Shown in pieces: positions 1 through 8,095 of a stretch of DNA of 64,000 bases (position 1 is its first letter; every line of letters begins with the position of its first letter). The stretch spans positions 4,216,001-4,280,000 of the forward strand of contig NZ_WWHU01000001.1 of NCBI RefSeq assembly GCF_009862785.1, in the 5' to 3' direction. This DNA is from Gordonia sp. SID5947 (GTDB lineage Bacteria; Actinomycetota; Actinomycetes; Mycobacteriales; Mycobacteriaceae). The notes beneath the pieces were generated by a model, which saw only the letters and a list, made by a program, of their open reading frames with translations, was not told the origin of the DNA and did no database searches. Both the position numbers and the translations under genes were made by a program.

Positions 1-620
1 CACAGGCGATCGCGGTGGAAGCCGGTGTCGACGACTTCGTCGCGGAGGCAACGCCGGAAGACAAGCTGGCACTGATCCGTGCCGAACAGTCCGGCGGTCG
101 CCTGGTGGCCATGACCGGGGACGGCACCAACGACGCTCCGGCGCTCGCCCAGGCCGACGTCGGGCTGGCGATGAACACCGGCACATCGGCGGCGAAAGAG
201 GCCGGCAACATGGTCGACCTCGACTCCGATCCGACCAAACTGATCGACGTCGTGGCGATCGGCAAGCAGTTGCTGATCACCCGTGGAGCGTTGACCACAT
301 TCTCGCTGGCCAACGACCTCGCCAAGTATTTCGCCATCCTGCCGGCGCTCTTCAGCGGCATATATCCGCAGCTGGATGCGCTCAACATCATGCAGTTGGC
401 CTCGGCTCAATCAGCGATCGTCTCGGCGGTCATCTTCAACGCGCTCATCATCGTGGCCCTGATCCCGTTGTCGCTGCGCGGCGTCCGGTACCGCCCGTCA
501 TCGGCATCGACGTTGCTGGGCCGCAATCTGCTCATCTACGGCGTCGGGGGAGTGATCACACCGTTCGTCGGGATCTGGCTGATCGATCTCCTCGTGCGTC
601 TTCTCCCGGGAATGGGGTAG
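1..620 (+). CDS. kdpB: Potassium-transporting ATPase subunit KdpB, C-terminal part (5' truncated by window)
   Basis: The frame is open from base 3, so the gene starts upstream of the window. This is the catalytic P-type ATPase subunit of the high-affinity KdpFABC K+ pump in the cytoplasmic membrane. Visible are the end of the P domain with the hinge motif [17 protein letters not shown], followed by [16 protein letters not shown], and the last three or four membrane helices ([49 protein letters not shown]). The soluble domains with the DKTG phosphorylation site lie before the window. The gene ends 4 nt before kdpC, consistent with one kdp operon. The call is firm; only the fragment length is limited. 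Confidence 0.97.
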   Translation, partial: QAIAVEAGVDDFVAEATPEDKLALIRAEQSGGRLVAMTGDGTNDAPALAQADVGLAMNTGTSAAKEAGNMVDLDSDPTKLIDVVAIGKQLLITRGALTTFSLANDLAKYFAILPALFSGIYPQLDALNIMQLASAQSAIVSAVIFNALIIVALIPLSLRGVRYRPSSASTLLGRNLLIYGVGGVITPFVGIWLIDLLVRLLPGMG

Positions 621-624
621 TCCG

Positions 625-1257
625 GTGCAAACGGTCATGTCAGGTTTCGCGCGTCAATGTCTCGCGGCAGTCGGAGTGCTCGTCGCGCTGACAATACTGC
701 TCGGCGTTGCCTATCCCGCCGCGGTGTGGTCTGTTTCCCGCATCGGCGCAAGCTCCGCAGAGGGTTCTCAACTCGTCGATGCGCACGGATGTGCAGTTGG
801 TTCGTCGTTGATCGGTGTCGACCCTCACGTGCCTGCCGGGCGGCCGGATCCCTATCTGCACGGGCGGGTGCTGGGCTCCGCCGGCGATCCGATGGCGCCC
901 GGCGATCCGGCCGCGTCGGCCGCGAGCAACAAGGGGCCCGGCAACCAGGATCTGAAAGGATGGATCGAAGCGCGTCGCGCCATCATCGCTCGACGCGAGG
1001 GTGTGGCCCCATCTGCCGTACCCGCGGACGCGGTGACCGGTTCCGGCTCCGGCCTGGATCCCGACATCAGCGAGGCGTACGCGGCCGTGCAGGTACCGCG
1101 GATCGCTCGCACGAACGGCATGTCCGAGCAGCAGGTGCGAGCAATCGTGGACCAGAACACCAGCGCACGGCAGTGGGGCTTCCTGGGTGAGTCCCGAGTC
1201 AACGTCGTGAAGGTCAACCTCGCGCTGGGCCGCACGGCACCGTCATGTCACCGATGA
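625..1257 (+). CDS. kdpC: Potassium-transporting ATPase subunit KdpC
   Basis: KdpC is the single-span accessory subunit that stabilises the KdpFABC complex and supports ATP binding by KdpB. The 210-residue protein has one N-terminal membrane segment (about residues 12-35, CLAAVGVLVALTILLGVAYP) and then the conserved extracytoplasmic body with GSSLIG, FLGESRVNVVKVNLAL and the SGSGLDPDIS motif that marks the family. The GTG at 625, 4 nt after kdpB, is taken as start because it keeps the operon tight; an in-frame ATG at 637 is the alternative. kdpD follows after a short gap. Length is usual for actinobacterial KdpC. Confidence 0.95.
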   Translation: MQTVMSGFARQCLAAVGVLVALTILLGVAYPAAVWSVSRIGASSAEGSQLVDAHGCAVGSSLIGVDPHVPAGRPDPYLHGRVLGSAGDPMAPGDPAASAASNKGPGNQDLKGWIEARRAIIARREGVAPSAVPADAVTGSGSGLDPDISEAYAAVQVPRIARTNGMSEQQVRAIVDQNTSARQWGFLGESRVNVVKVNLALGRTAPSCHR

Positions 1258-1293
1258 CCCGTGATCGGGTCGCCGGCCGATACACTGGTCACC

Positions 1294-3870
1294 ATGGCCG
1301 CGGCAGGTGATGCTCGGGGACGACTCGAGGTCTTCCTCGGCTGCGCTCCGGGCGTCGGCAAGACATTCGAGATGCTCGCCACCGCCCGTGGGCTCGTCGA
1401 CGAGGGTGTCGATACCGTTGTCGCCGTGGTGGAGTCACACGGACGGGTGGCCACCGCAGCACTCGTCGAGGGCTTCGAGGTCATCGGCAGGCGAGACGTC
1501 GAGTACCGGGGCACCGTTCTCGCGGAGATGGATCTGGACGCGGTCCTCGCCCGCAGGCCGCAGGTCGCACTGGTCGACGAACTCGCTCACACCAACGCGC
1601 CGGGAACGCGGAATGCGAAGCGCTGGCAAGACATCGAAGAGCTCCGTGACGCCGGTATAGATGTCCTCTCGACGATCAACATCCAGCATCTCGAGAGCCT
1701 GAACGACGTCGTCGCGCAGATCACCGGGATCACGCAGCGAGAGACCGTGCCCGACGACGTCGTCCGTGCCGCGGATCAGATCGAACTCGTCGACATCGCA
1801 CCGCAGGCCCTCCGGCAACGATTGATCGCCGGCAAGGTCTATCCGGGCGGGCGGATCGATGGTGCACTGTCGAACTACTTTCGGCAGGGGAACCTGACGG
1901 CCCTTCGTGAACTCGCACTGCTGTGGCTGGCCGACCAGGTCGACGACAATCTGGCAGATTACCGTGCAGCACATGCGATCACCGATACCTGGGAAACGCG
2001 CGAGCGAGTGGCCGTCGCCATCACCGGGGGGCCGGAATCATCGACGTTGCTGCGCCGTGCGAGCCGGATCGCCTCCCGGTCCAGCGCCGACCTGGTGGCT
2101 GTCCGCGTCGTCCGTGGAGATGGGCTCGCCGATCCGGTAACCGTCGACATGGTGACCCTGCGCGAGCTCGCTGCCGGCCTCGGCGCAAAGATCCACACTG
2201 TCGTCGGCGACGACATACCGGCGACACTGCTCGACTTCGCACGCGGGGTGAATGCCACACAGCTCGTCCTGGGTACTTCCCGACGGCCCCGGTGGCAGCG
2301 CATCCTCGACGAAGGCGTCGGTTCTGGCGTGGTGCGCCAGAGCGGTCGCATCGACGTGCACATGGTCACGCATGAGCAGACGCGGCGACGCAACCGCCTC
2401 GACATCCGCGACACGCGTTTTCATCGCCCCCTGAGCTGGCTGGCCGCTCTCGTCGTCCCGATGGTGGTGACCGGTGTCCTCGCGTCGCTCGACCGCTGGC
2501 TCGGGTTCGCCAGCGAGTCGGCTCTGTTCTTCGTCGCGGTGCTGGCGGTGTCGTTGCTCGGCGGTATCGGGCCTGCGGCATTGTCGGCCGTGGTGTCGGG
2601 TCTGCTTCTCAACTATTTTTTCACCGACCCCCGCTTCACGTTCACGATCGACGAGCCGGACAACCTGATCACCATCATGGTGATGCTGGTCATTGCGATC
2701 GCCGTTGCCGCACTGGTGGACTCGGCCGCAACCCGACGAGTGCAGGCGCAGCGGGCCGGGCGGGACGCCGAACTGCTGTCGCTGTTCTCCAGCGCGGTAC
2801 TCGGCGGTGCTGACGTGCCCGGACTGCTCGACCGGGTCCGCGAGACCTATGGCCAGGAAGGAGTGTCACTGATCCGCCGTCGGGGCCGAGGGGTGATCGA
2901 GCTGGCGTCGGTTGTCGGGGTGAGCGCGCCGATCGTCGAGAACGACGCCGTGACGACCTGCCCGGTTCCCGGAGGGGAGTACGAGCTGTGGTTGGTCGGA
3001 CCGAAGCTTGGCGGTCGGGATCGCCGCGTCCTCACCACGGTCGCCACCCAGGCTGCCGGCGCCGTCCAACGACATCAGCTCGAAGCCGAGGCGGCCGAGG
3101 CCGGCGCGATCGCACATGCCGACGAATTGCGACGTGCCCTGCTCTCGGCGGTGAGTCACGATCTGCGCACGCCGCTGGCGGCGGCGAAGGCCGCGGTCTC
3201 GAGCCTGCGCAGCACCGATGTCACGTTCAGCGCCGAGGACACCTCGGAACTCCTCGCCACCGTCGAGGAATCGGTGGATCAACTCGCCGCTCTTGTCGGC
3301 AATCTGCTGGACTCCTCCCGACTCGCGGCGGGTGCGGTGCGGCCCGAATTGCACCGGACTTACCTGGCCGAGGTCGTTCACCGGGCGATGGCTGCCGTGT
3401 ACCGGCGGGACCCGGACTCGCCGAACATCGCCGTGGAACTCGAACAGGCGTGGGCCTACACCGATGGCGGGCTACTGGAACGGGCGCTGGCGAACCTGAT
3501 CGACAATGCGGTACGCCATGGCGGCGGGAAGGTGTCGGTGACCGCAGGGATCGGCAGCGCGAACGATCCGTCAGCGGAACCGACTCCACCAGACGAGAAC
3601 GGTGGCGGGCCGCGCTGCGTCATCCGGATCGTCGACCACGGTCCGGGCATCCCGGTCGACGAGCGTGCCCGCGTGTTCACCGCATTCCATCAGTACGGCG
3701 ACCGGAACGGTGCGTCGTCGGGCGTCGGGCTCGGGTTGTCGGTGGCACGCGGCTTCGTCACCGCGATCGGAGGGACCCTCGAGGCGGCCGAGACGCTCGG
3801 CGGCGGGACCACGATGGTGGTCTCGCTACCGATGTCGGGCGATCGGATCGATAGGGACGCGAACCGATGA
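1294..3870 (+). CDS. kdpD: Osmosensitive K+ channel sensor histidine kinase KdpD
   Basis: Sensor kinase that, with KdpE, controls kdpFABC expression in response to low K+ or osmotic change. Domain order (numbering from the ATG at 1294): N-terminal KdpD domain with Walker A GCAPGVGKT near residue 16 and the family signature DELAHTNAPG near residue 90; a universal-stress-like domain (about 230-355); the four-helix DUF4118 membrane module (about 390-490); a GAF-like segment; the HisKA dimerisation helix with phospho-acceptor His in AVSHDLRTPLAA; and the HATPase domain with N box LANLIDNAVRHG and G boxes HGPGIP and GVGLGLSV. A GTG at 1261, 3 nt after kdpC, is an alternative start adding 11 residues; the ATG is preferred because it leaves the usual short leader before RGRLEVFLG. 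The stop overlaps the kdpE start (ATGA). Confidence 0.95.
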   Translation: MAAAGDARGRLEVFLGCAPGVGKTFEMLATARGLVDEGVDTVVAVVESHGRVATAALVEGFEVIGRRDVEYRGTVLAEMDLDAVLARRPQVALVDELAHTNAPGTRNAKRWQDIEELRDAGIDVLSTINIQHLESLNDVVAQITGITQRETVPDDVVRAADQIELVDIAPQALRQRLIAGKVYPGGRIDGALSNYFRQGNLTALRELALLWLADQVDDNLADYRAAHAITDTWETRERVAVAITGGPESSTLLRRASRIASRSSADLVAVRVVRGDGLADPVTVDMVTLRELAAGLGAKIHTVVGDDIPATLLDFARGVNATQLVLGTSRRPRWQRILDEGVGSGVVRQSGRIDVHMVTHEQTRRRNRLDIRDTRFHRPLSWLAALVVPMVVTGVLASLDRWLGFASESALFFVAVLAVSLLGGIGPAALSAVVSGLLLNYFFTDPRFTFTIDEPDNLITIMVMLVIAIAVAALVDSAATRRVQAQRAGRDAELLSLFSSAVLGGADVPGLLDRVRETYGQEGVSLIRRRGRGVIELASVVGVSAPIVENDAVTTCPVPGGEYELWLVGPKLGGRDRRVLTTVATQAAGAVQRHQLEAEAAEAGAIAHADELRRALLSAVSHDLRTPLAAAKAAVSSLRSTDVTFSAEDTSELLATVEESVDQLAALVGNLLDSSRLAAGAVRPELHRTYLAEVVHRAMAAVYRRDPDSPNIAVELEQAWAYTDGGLLERALANLIDNAVRHGGGKVSVTAGIGSANDPSAEPTPPDENGGGPRCVIRIVDHGPGIPVDERARVFTAFHQYGDRNGASSGVGLGLSVARGFVTAIGGTLEAAETLGGGTTMVVSLPMSGDRIDRDANR

Positions 3871-4559
3871 GCGCGCATGTCCGGGTGCTGGTGGTCGACG
3901 ACGAGCCACAACTGCTGCGCGCGTTGCGGATCAATCTGAACGCCCGGGGATTCGCGGTGACGACGGCGTCGAACGGAACCGATGCGCTGACGATCGCCGC
4001 ACGGACGGACCCACAGGTCGTGGTCCTCGACCTCGGACTGCCCGACCTCGACGGCCTGACCGTCCTGGAAGGTCTGCGGGGATGGACGAATGTCCCGGTG
4101 ATCGTGCTCTCGGCCCGCTCCGACGCGGCCGACAAGGTCGCTGCACTGGACGCCGGCGCAGACGACTACGTCACCAAACCTTTTGGCATGGAGGAATTCC
4201 TGGCCCGGCTCCGCGCTGCGGTCCGCCGCGGCGCGGCCTCGGTGGACGGGACCGCGACCCCGGTGGTCGAGGCAGGGGGGTTCGTCGTGGATCTGGTGGC
4301 AAAGGCGGTGACACGGGAGGGTGCGCCAGTGCATTTGACGCCGACCGAGTGGGGGATTCTCGAGATCCTCGTCCGGAACGAAGGGAAGCTGGTGGGGCAG
4401 AAAGAGATCCTGACCGCCGTCTGGGGGCCGACCTATGTCACTCAGACGAACTATCTGCGCGTGTACCTTGCCAGTTTGCGTCGCAAACTCGAGGACGACC
4501 CGACGCGTCCGAAGAACCTCCTCACCGAATCGCGGATGGGGTACCGCTTCGTGCGGTGA
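3867..4559 (+). CDS. kdpE: Two-component response regulator KdpE
   Basis: OmpR/PhoB-type regulator paired with KdpD. The receiver domain (about residues 5-120) has the acidic pair in VVDDEP (D11, D12), the phospho-acceptor D55 in VVLDLGLPD and K104 in YVTKPFG. A winged-helix DNA-binding domain fills the C-terminal half, ending ESRMGYRFVR as in other KdpE proteins. It starts inside the kdpD stop codon (ATGA), so the two are translationally coupled. Its last 38 bases overlap the 3' end of the convergent racemase-fold gene at 4522, so there is no room for an intergenic terminator here. Confidence 0.96.
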   Translation: MSAHVRVLVVDDEPQLLRALRINLNARGFAVTTASNGTDALTIAARTDPQVVVLDLGLPDLDGLTVLEGLRGWTNVPVIVLSARSDAADKVAALDAGADDYVTKPFGMEEFLARLRAAVRRGAASVDGTATPVVEAGGFVVDLVAKAVTREGAPVHLTPTEWGILEILVRNEGKLVGQKEILTAVWGPTYVTQTNYLRVYLASLRRKLEDDPTRPKNLLTESRMGYRFVR

Positions 4560-5289
4560 CACCGACGTCGCGGAAGAGCCGGCCGAGTCCGGCGGCGTGG
4601 ACCGGTCGTCCGACCATGCGGAGTGCCTGCCAGACGGTGACCTGGTTGGCCGTCAGCACCGGCTTGCCGAGATCCTGTTCCAGGTCGTCGATCCAACTGA
4701 TCGTGTGTAACGCGGTGTCGGGCAACAGGATCGCCTGCGCACTGTCAGTGTCGACGGCGCGGACCATCTCGAAGAGGTGGTCGCCGTCGACGGAACCGGC
4801 CTCGGTCGCCGTCTCGATGTCGTGTGCGGTCGCGGACACGACCGTGACGCCCGCGTCGGCGAGGAAGCTGCTGAACCCGTCGGCGACGGCGGCCGGGTAC
4901 GTCGCCGCCACGGCGACCGAGGTGACCTGTAGTTCCTGGCACGCGGCCGCGAACGCCAGCGATGTCGAGGACACCGGGAGCCCGGTGGCATCGGAGATCT
5001 CGGCCACCTGCTCATGCGCGCCGATCCAGCCATAGAGGAAGCTGCCCGAGGTGCAGGCCCACATCAGGGCATCCGGCCGATGTTTCGCCGCCTGACGGGC
5101 CCCGTCGAGAAGCCGCTGTCCGGTCCCCACCGCACGCATCGCCTCGACCGTATGATCGTCGGACTCGATCTCGGTGATGAGCACCGGCAGCGATGCGGCA
5201 CCGCCGAGCGCGCTCTCGGCCAGTGGGTAATCGTCCTCTGCGGCGTGTCCTGGATACAGCATGACGACTGTGGGCGTTCTGGTTGTCAC
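4522..5289 (-). CDS. Asp/Glu racemase / maleate isomerase / arylmalonate decarboxylase-fold protein
   Basis: A 255-residue member of the Asp/Glu racemase superfamily, nearest in pattern to maleate isomerase and arylmalonate decarboxylase (MLYPGHAAEDDYP near the N terminus, ALMWACTSGSFLYG around residue 79). These enzymes use one or two cysteines for cofactor-free deprotonation, isomerisation or decarboxylation. C79 is at the usual first position, but the second position reads ILLPDTALHTISW with Asp191, as if the second Cys were replaced, so the reaction cannot be assigned. The GTG at 5289 is chosen because GGAGGTG lies just upstream; an upstream ATG at 5319 would sit inside the operator. It is divergent from the amidase and shares the palindrome at 5305-5324. 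EutA of proteobacterial ectoine clusters belongs to the same superfamily, but I cannot show that this is EutA. Confidence 0.75.
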   Translation of the reverse strand: MTTRTPTVVMLYPGHAAEDDYPLAESALGGAASLPVLITEIESDDHTVEAMRAVGTGQRLLDGARQAAKHRPDALMWACTSGSFLYGWIGAHEQVAEISDATGLPVSSTSLAFAAACQELQVTSVAVAATYPAAVADGFSSFLADAGVTVVSATAHDIETATEAGSVDGDHLFEMVRAVDTDSAQAILLPDTALHTISWIDDLEQDLGKPVLTANQVTVWQALRMVGRPVHAAGLGRLFRDVGVTARSGTPSAIR

Positions 5290-5304
5290 CCGTTCACCTC
5301 CCGA

Positions 5305-5324
5305 GTAGATTGTCAACAATCTAC
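5305..5324. promoter_or_regulatory. Palindromic operator, likely for the GntR/FCD regulator at 7299
   Basis: GTAGATTGTCAACAATCTAC is a perfect palindrome with 9-base arms and a 2-base centre (CA). It lies in the short divergent region between the racemase-fold gene and the amidase. TTGT-NN-ACAA cores resemble sites I recall for FCD-type GntR regulators, and such a regulator is encoded in the same operon. A near copy lies at 19341-19360, upstream of the class III transaminase. Binding is inferred; the palindrome and its repetition are seen directly. Confidence 0.7.
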
Positions 5325-5354
5325 CAAGAATTACGAGATCTGCCGAAGGAACCG

Positions 5355-6779
5355 ATGGAAACGACCGCCCGCTGGTTCAGTGCCGCCGACCTGGTGTCCG
5401 GGTTCTCCTCCGGCGCGTTGTCGCCGGTCGATGTGACCGCCGAACACCTTGACGCGATCGGCGCGGGGAACAATGCGATCAACGCGTACTGCCTGGTCGA
5501 CGCCGACTCGGCGATCGACGACGCCCGCGCCTCGGCGGAGCGATACGTCGCCGGCCGGCCGCTCGGCCCGCTCGACGGGGTCCCGGTGAGCATCAAGGAT
5601 CTCTTCCTGACCGCGGGGTGGCCGACACTGCGTGGGTCGGAACTCATCGAACCGGACGATCTCGACTGGACGGTCGATGCGCCGGCCGTCGCTCGCTTAC
5701 GCGAAGCCGGTGCCGTCTTGCTCGGCAAGGTGACGACGCCCGAGTTCGGCTGGAAAGGGGTCACCGACAGTCAGCGATGCGGCGTGACGCGGAATCCGTG
5801 GAACACCGATCGAACCTCCGGTGGTTCGAGCGGCGGGAGCGGGGCCGCGGTTGCCGCGGGTCTCAGCACCCTGTCGGTCGGCACCGACGGCGGTGGCTCC
5901 ATCCGCATCCCGGCGTCCTTCTGCGGCATCGTGGGATTCAAGCCGACCTACGGTCGCGTCCCGCTCTACCCGGCGAGTCCATTCGGCACACTTGCCCATG
6001 CGGGGCCGATGACCCGGACGGTCGGCGACTGCGCGGCCATGCTCGATGTGCTCAGCGGCTTCGACTCGCGCGACTGGTCGGCGATGCCGACCCCGACCCA
6101 CCGCACTGCCGATCTGCTCGCGGAGGCTCCGCAGGACCTGGCCGGCGTGCGGATCGCATACAGTGCCACACTCGGCTTCGGATCGAACGATACTGCAGTT
6201 CAACGAAATACCGATGCCGCCGTGGCCGTTCTGGGTGACCTCGGTGCCGACGTCACCGTGGTGGACCTCGAATGGGAAGACCCGGCATGGGCTTATCACA
6301 TCCTGTGGTTCAGTGGCGCCGAGATGGTGGTGCGTTCGTTCGGGCCTGGTGCGATGGAGAAGATCGATCCCGGGCTCGGACGCGCTCTGTTGCGGCACAG
6401 CGGTTTCACCGCGGCCGACTACCTCGATGCCACCGCGCTGCGCATGTCGATGGGCGTCGAGACCGGAAAGCTGCACGAGGAGTTCGACGTGCTGGTCACG
6501 CCGACGATGCCGACGGTCGCATTCGAAGCGGGCGTGGATGTTCCGGTCCACTCCGACGGCCTCGACTGGACGTCGTGGACGCCGTACTCCTACCCGTTCA
6601 ATCTCACCGGGCAACCCGCGATCACGGTGCCGAGTGGATTCGGCGACGACGGCGAGGGGCAGGGCCTGCCGACCGGATTGCAGATCGTCGGAGCCCGCCA
6701 CCACGACGACATGGTTCTGCGCGTGGCAGCGGCCTACGAATCCGTGGCGCGATTCGCCACCCTGGAAGGAGTTCGATGA
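5355..6779 (+). CDS. Amidase signature family amidase
   Basis: A 474-residue cytosolic hydrolase of the amidase signature family, which hydrolyses carboxamides through a Ser-cisSer-Lys triad. The triad is visible: K81 in PVSIKDLF, the Gly/Ser-rich loop TSGGSSGGSGAA (residues 154-165) holding the cis-Ser, and the nucleophile S182 in TDGGGSIRIPA, followed by GIVGFKPTYGRVP. ATG 5355 is chosen over the upstream in-frame start at 5283 because GAAGGA precedes it and the longer start would cover the operator. First gene of an operon with DUF3830 (ATGA overlap), the GntR regulator and probably the transporter. Substrate unknown; from context a small amide or ring-opened intermediate related to the neighbouring pathway is possible. 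GatA is excluded because no gatC or gatB lies nearby. Confidence 0.88.
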   Translation: METTARWFSAADLVSGFSSGALSPVDVTAEHLDAIGAGNNAINAYCLVDADSAIDDARASAERYVAGRPLGPLDGVPVSIKDLFLTAGWPTLRGSELIEPDDLDWTVDAPAVARLREAGAVLLGKVTTPEFGWKGVTDSQRCGVTRNPWNTDRTSGGSSGGSGAAVAAGLSTLSVGTDGGGSIRIPASFCGIVGFKPTYGRVPLYPASPFGTLAHAGPMTRTVGDCAAMLDVLSGFDSRDWSAMPTPTHRTADLLAEAPQDLAGVRIAYSATLGFGSNDTAVQRNTDAAVAVLGDLGADVTVVDLEWEDPAWAYHILWFSGAEMVVRSFGPGAMEKIDPGLGRALLRHSGFTAADYLDATALRMSMGVETGKLHEEFDVLVTPTMPTVAFEAGVDVPVHSDGLDWTSWTPYSYPFNLTGQPAITVPSGFGDDGEGQGLPTGLQIVGARHHDDMVLRVAAAYESVARFATLEGVR

Positions 6780-7279
6780 CCGACCGGTTCATCTCTGTCC
6801 GCCTCGAGCAGCGCAACGTCACCGCGGTGGCGCGCCTGCTCGACGACGAAGCGCCCCGCACCGCAGCCGCGGTCTGGGACGCCCTGCCGCTCGGCGGACA
6901 GGTGTATCACGGAAAGTTTGCCCGAAATGAGATCTACACGTTATTGCCGTCATTTGCGCCGGCCGAACCAGGACCGGAAAACACCACGGTCACGCCCATT
7001 CCCGGCGACCTCTGCTACTTCACATTTGACGGAGTCCTGACAAATCCGGCGTACGGGTACGAGTCCGGGTCCGCGCCGGGTGAACATCAGATGCTCATCG
7101 ATCTCGCGGTGTTCTACGGACGCAACAATCTGCTGGTCAATGGCGATGTCGGATGGGTTCCGGGCAACGTCTTCGCGACCATTGTCTCCGGCCTCGACGA
7201 ATTCGCCGTGGCCTGCAACGACGTTTGGATGGGCGGTGCCCGGGGCGAAGTACTGTCCTATGCGCGTGCATCAGGGTAA
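6776..7279 (+). CDS. DUF3830 family protein (cyclophilin-like fold)
   Basis: A 167-residue protein of the DUF3830 family, whose solved members are, as I recall, small beta barrels with a cyclophilin-like fold and no known reaction. Recognisable stretches are ETRTAAAVWDALPLGG-like text near residue 25 (APRTAAAVWDALPLGG), VYHGKFARNEIYTLLP, and the later GDLCYFTFDG and VFYGRNN segments. It starts at the ATG overlapping the amidase stop (ATGA), so it is translationally coupled and probably works with the amidase; the two families are often neighbours. It could bind a substrate or product rather than catalyse. The function is not known. Confidence 0.8.
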   Translation: MTDRFISVRLEQRNVTAVARLLDDEAPRTAAAVWDALPLGGQVYHGKFARNEIYTLLPSFAPAEPGPENTTVTPIPGDLCYFTFDGVLTNPAYGYESGSAPGEHQMLIDLAVFYGRNNLLVNGDVGWVPGNVFATIVSGLDEFAVACNDVWMGGARGEVLSYARASG

Positions 7280-7298
7280 GAGCAAGGGGTAAGGTCCG

Positions 7299-8012
7299 AT
7301 GAGTGTTTCGCAGGACAAGAACAAAGGGCGGAAGAGAATTCTGACGCCACTGGTGCAGGAGTCGACGCCTGCGATCATCGCCCGGAAGTTGCACGACGCG
7401 ATAGCGAGCGGCAACTTCCCGCCTGGCTCGCAGCTGACCGAGTCCGGTCTGGCGGCCGACCTCGGAGTCAGCCGCGGACCGTTGCGCGAGGCGATGCAAC
7501 GATTGACCGCAGAGGGATTGTTGGTCAGCCACCGCAACCGCGGTTTGTTCGTGGTGTCCATGGAGGAGGACGACATCCGCGACATGTACGTGGCGCGGAC
7601 CGCGATCGAGCGCGCTGCCGTCGAACAGGTGATCCTCAGTGGGGATCGGGCAGCCATCGACGACCTCAATGCCGCAGTCGCGCGGATGCGTGCATTCATC
7701 GACGATCCCAACAGTGCCGAAATGGCCGAGGCTGACATGGAGTTCCATCAGATTTTGGTGGAACATGCGCATAGTCAGCGACTTTCGCGTCTACACGAGA
7801 CTATTCTGGTCGAAACACGGATGTGCTTGCGCGCTATGCGCGGAACATATTCTTCGGGGAAGGAGCGGATCGACGAGCACCAGGCATTGGTGGACGCCAT
7901 CGCGTCGGGGGACGCTACGGCGGCTGACACATTGATGATCGAACACATGAAGGATGGTCTGCACCGACTCGTCGGTGTCGACGAGCCATCGGGGGCCGCA
8001 TCGACCGCCTGA
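7299..8012 (+). CDS. GntR family transcriptional regulator, FCD subfamily
   Basis: 237 residues. The N-terminal winged helix (about 20-90) carries the GntR signature LAADLGVSRGPLREAMQRLTAEGLL, here split as LGVSRGPLREAMQRL; the C-terminal FCD domain (about 98-225) keeps metal/effector-site histidines in FHQILVEHA, IDEHQALVDAI and MIEHMKDGL. FCD regulators usually repress catabolic operons and release DNA on binding a small carboxylate or amino-acid-like effector. It lies 19 nt after DUF3830 in the amidase operon, so it probably autoregulates through the palindrome at 5305-5324. A near-identical palindrome before the six-gene operon at 9549-19317 suggests that it controls both arms. Effector unknown. 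Confidence 0.88.
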   Translation: MSVSQDKNKGRKRILTPLVQESTPAIIARKLHDAIASGNFPPGSQLTESGLAADLGVSRGPLREAMQRLTAEGLLVSHRNRGLFVVSMEEDDIRDMYVARTAIERAAVEQVILSGDRAAIDDLNAAVARMRAFIDDPNSAEMAEADMEFHQILVEHAHSQRLSRLHETILVETRMCLRAMRGTYSSGKERIDEHQALVDAIASGDATAADTLMIEHMKDGLHRLVGVDEPSGAASTA

Positions 8013-8095
8013 TCTGCTGCTTCACCGATCACTCTCCACCGATGTGAGTTGAGCTAGAAGACAACTGGCCGAACGAATCCTTCAGGAAGGCACAG

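Noticed and set aside
3602..5035. A 477-codon open frame on the + strand over kdpD/kdpE
   Set aside because: It is out of frame with kdpD and kdpE, whose domains are intact; composition is Arg/Pro/Ser-rich shadow sequence.
8047..8066. AGTTG...CAACT inverted repeat before the MHS transporter, considered as a third GntR site
   Set aside because: The arms are only 5 bases with a 10-base centre and do not share the TTGTCAACAA core of the two strong sites.
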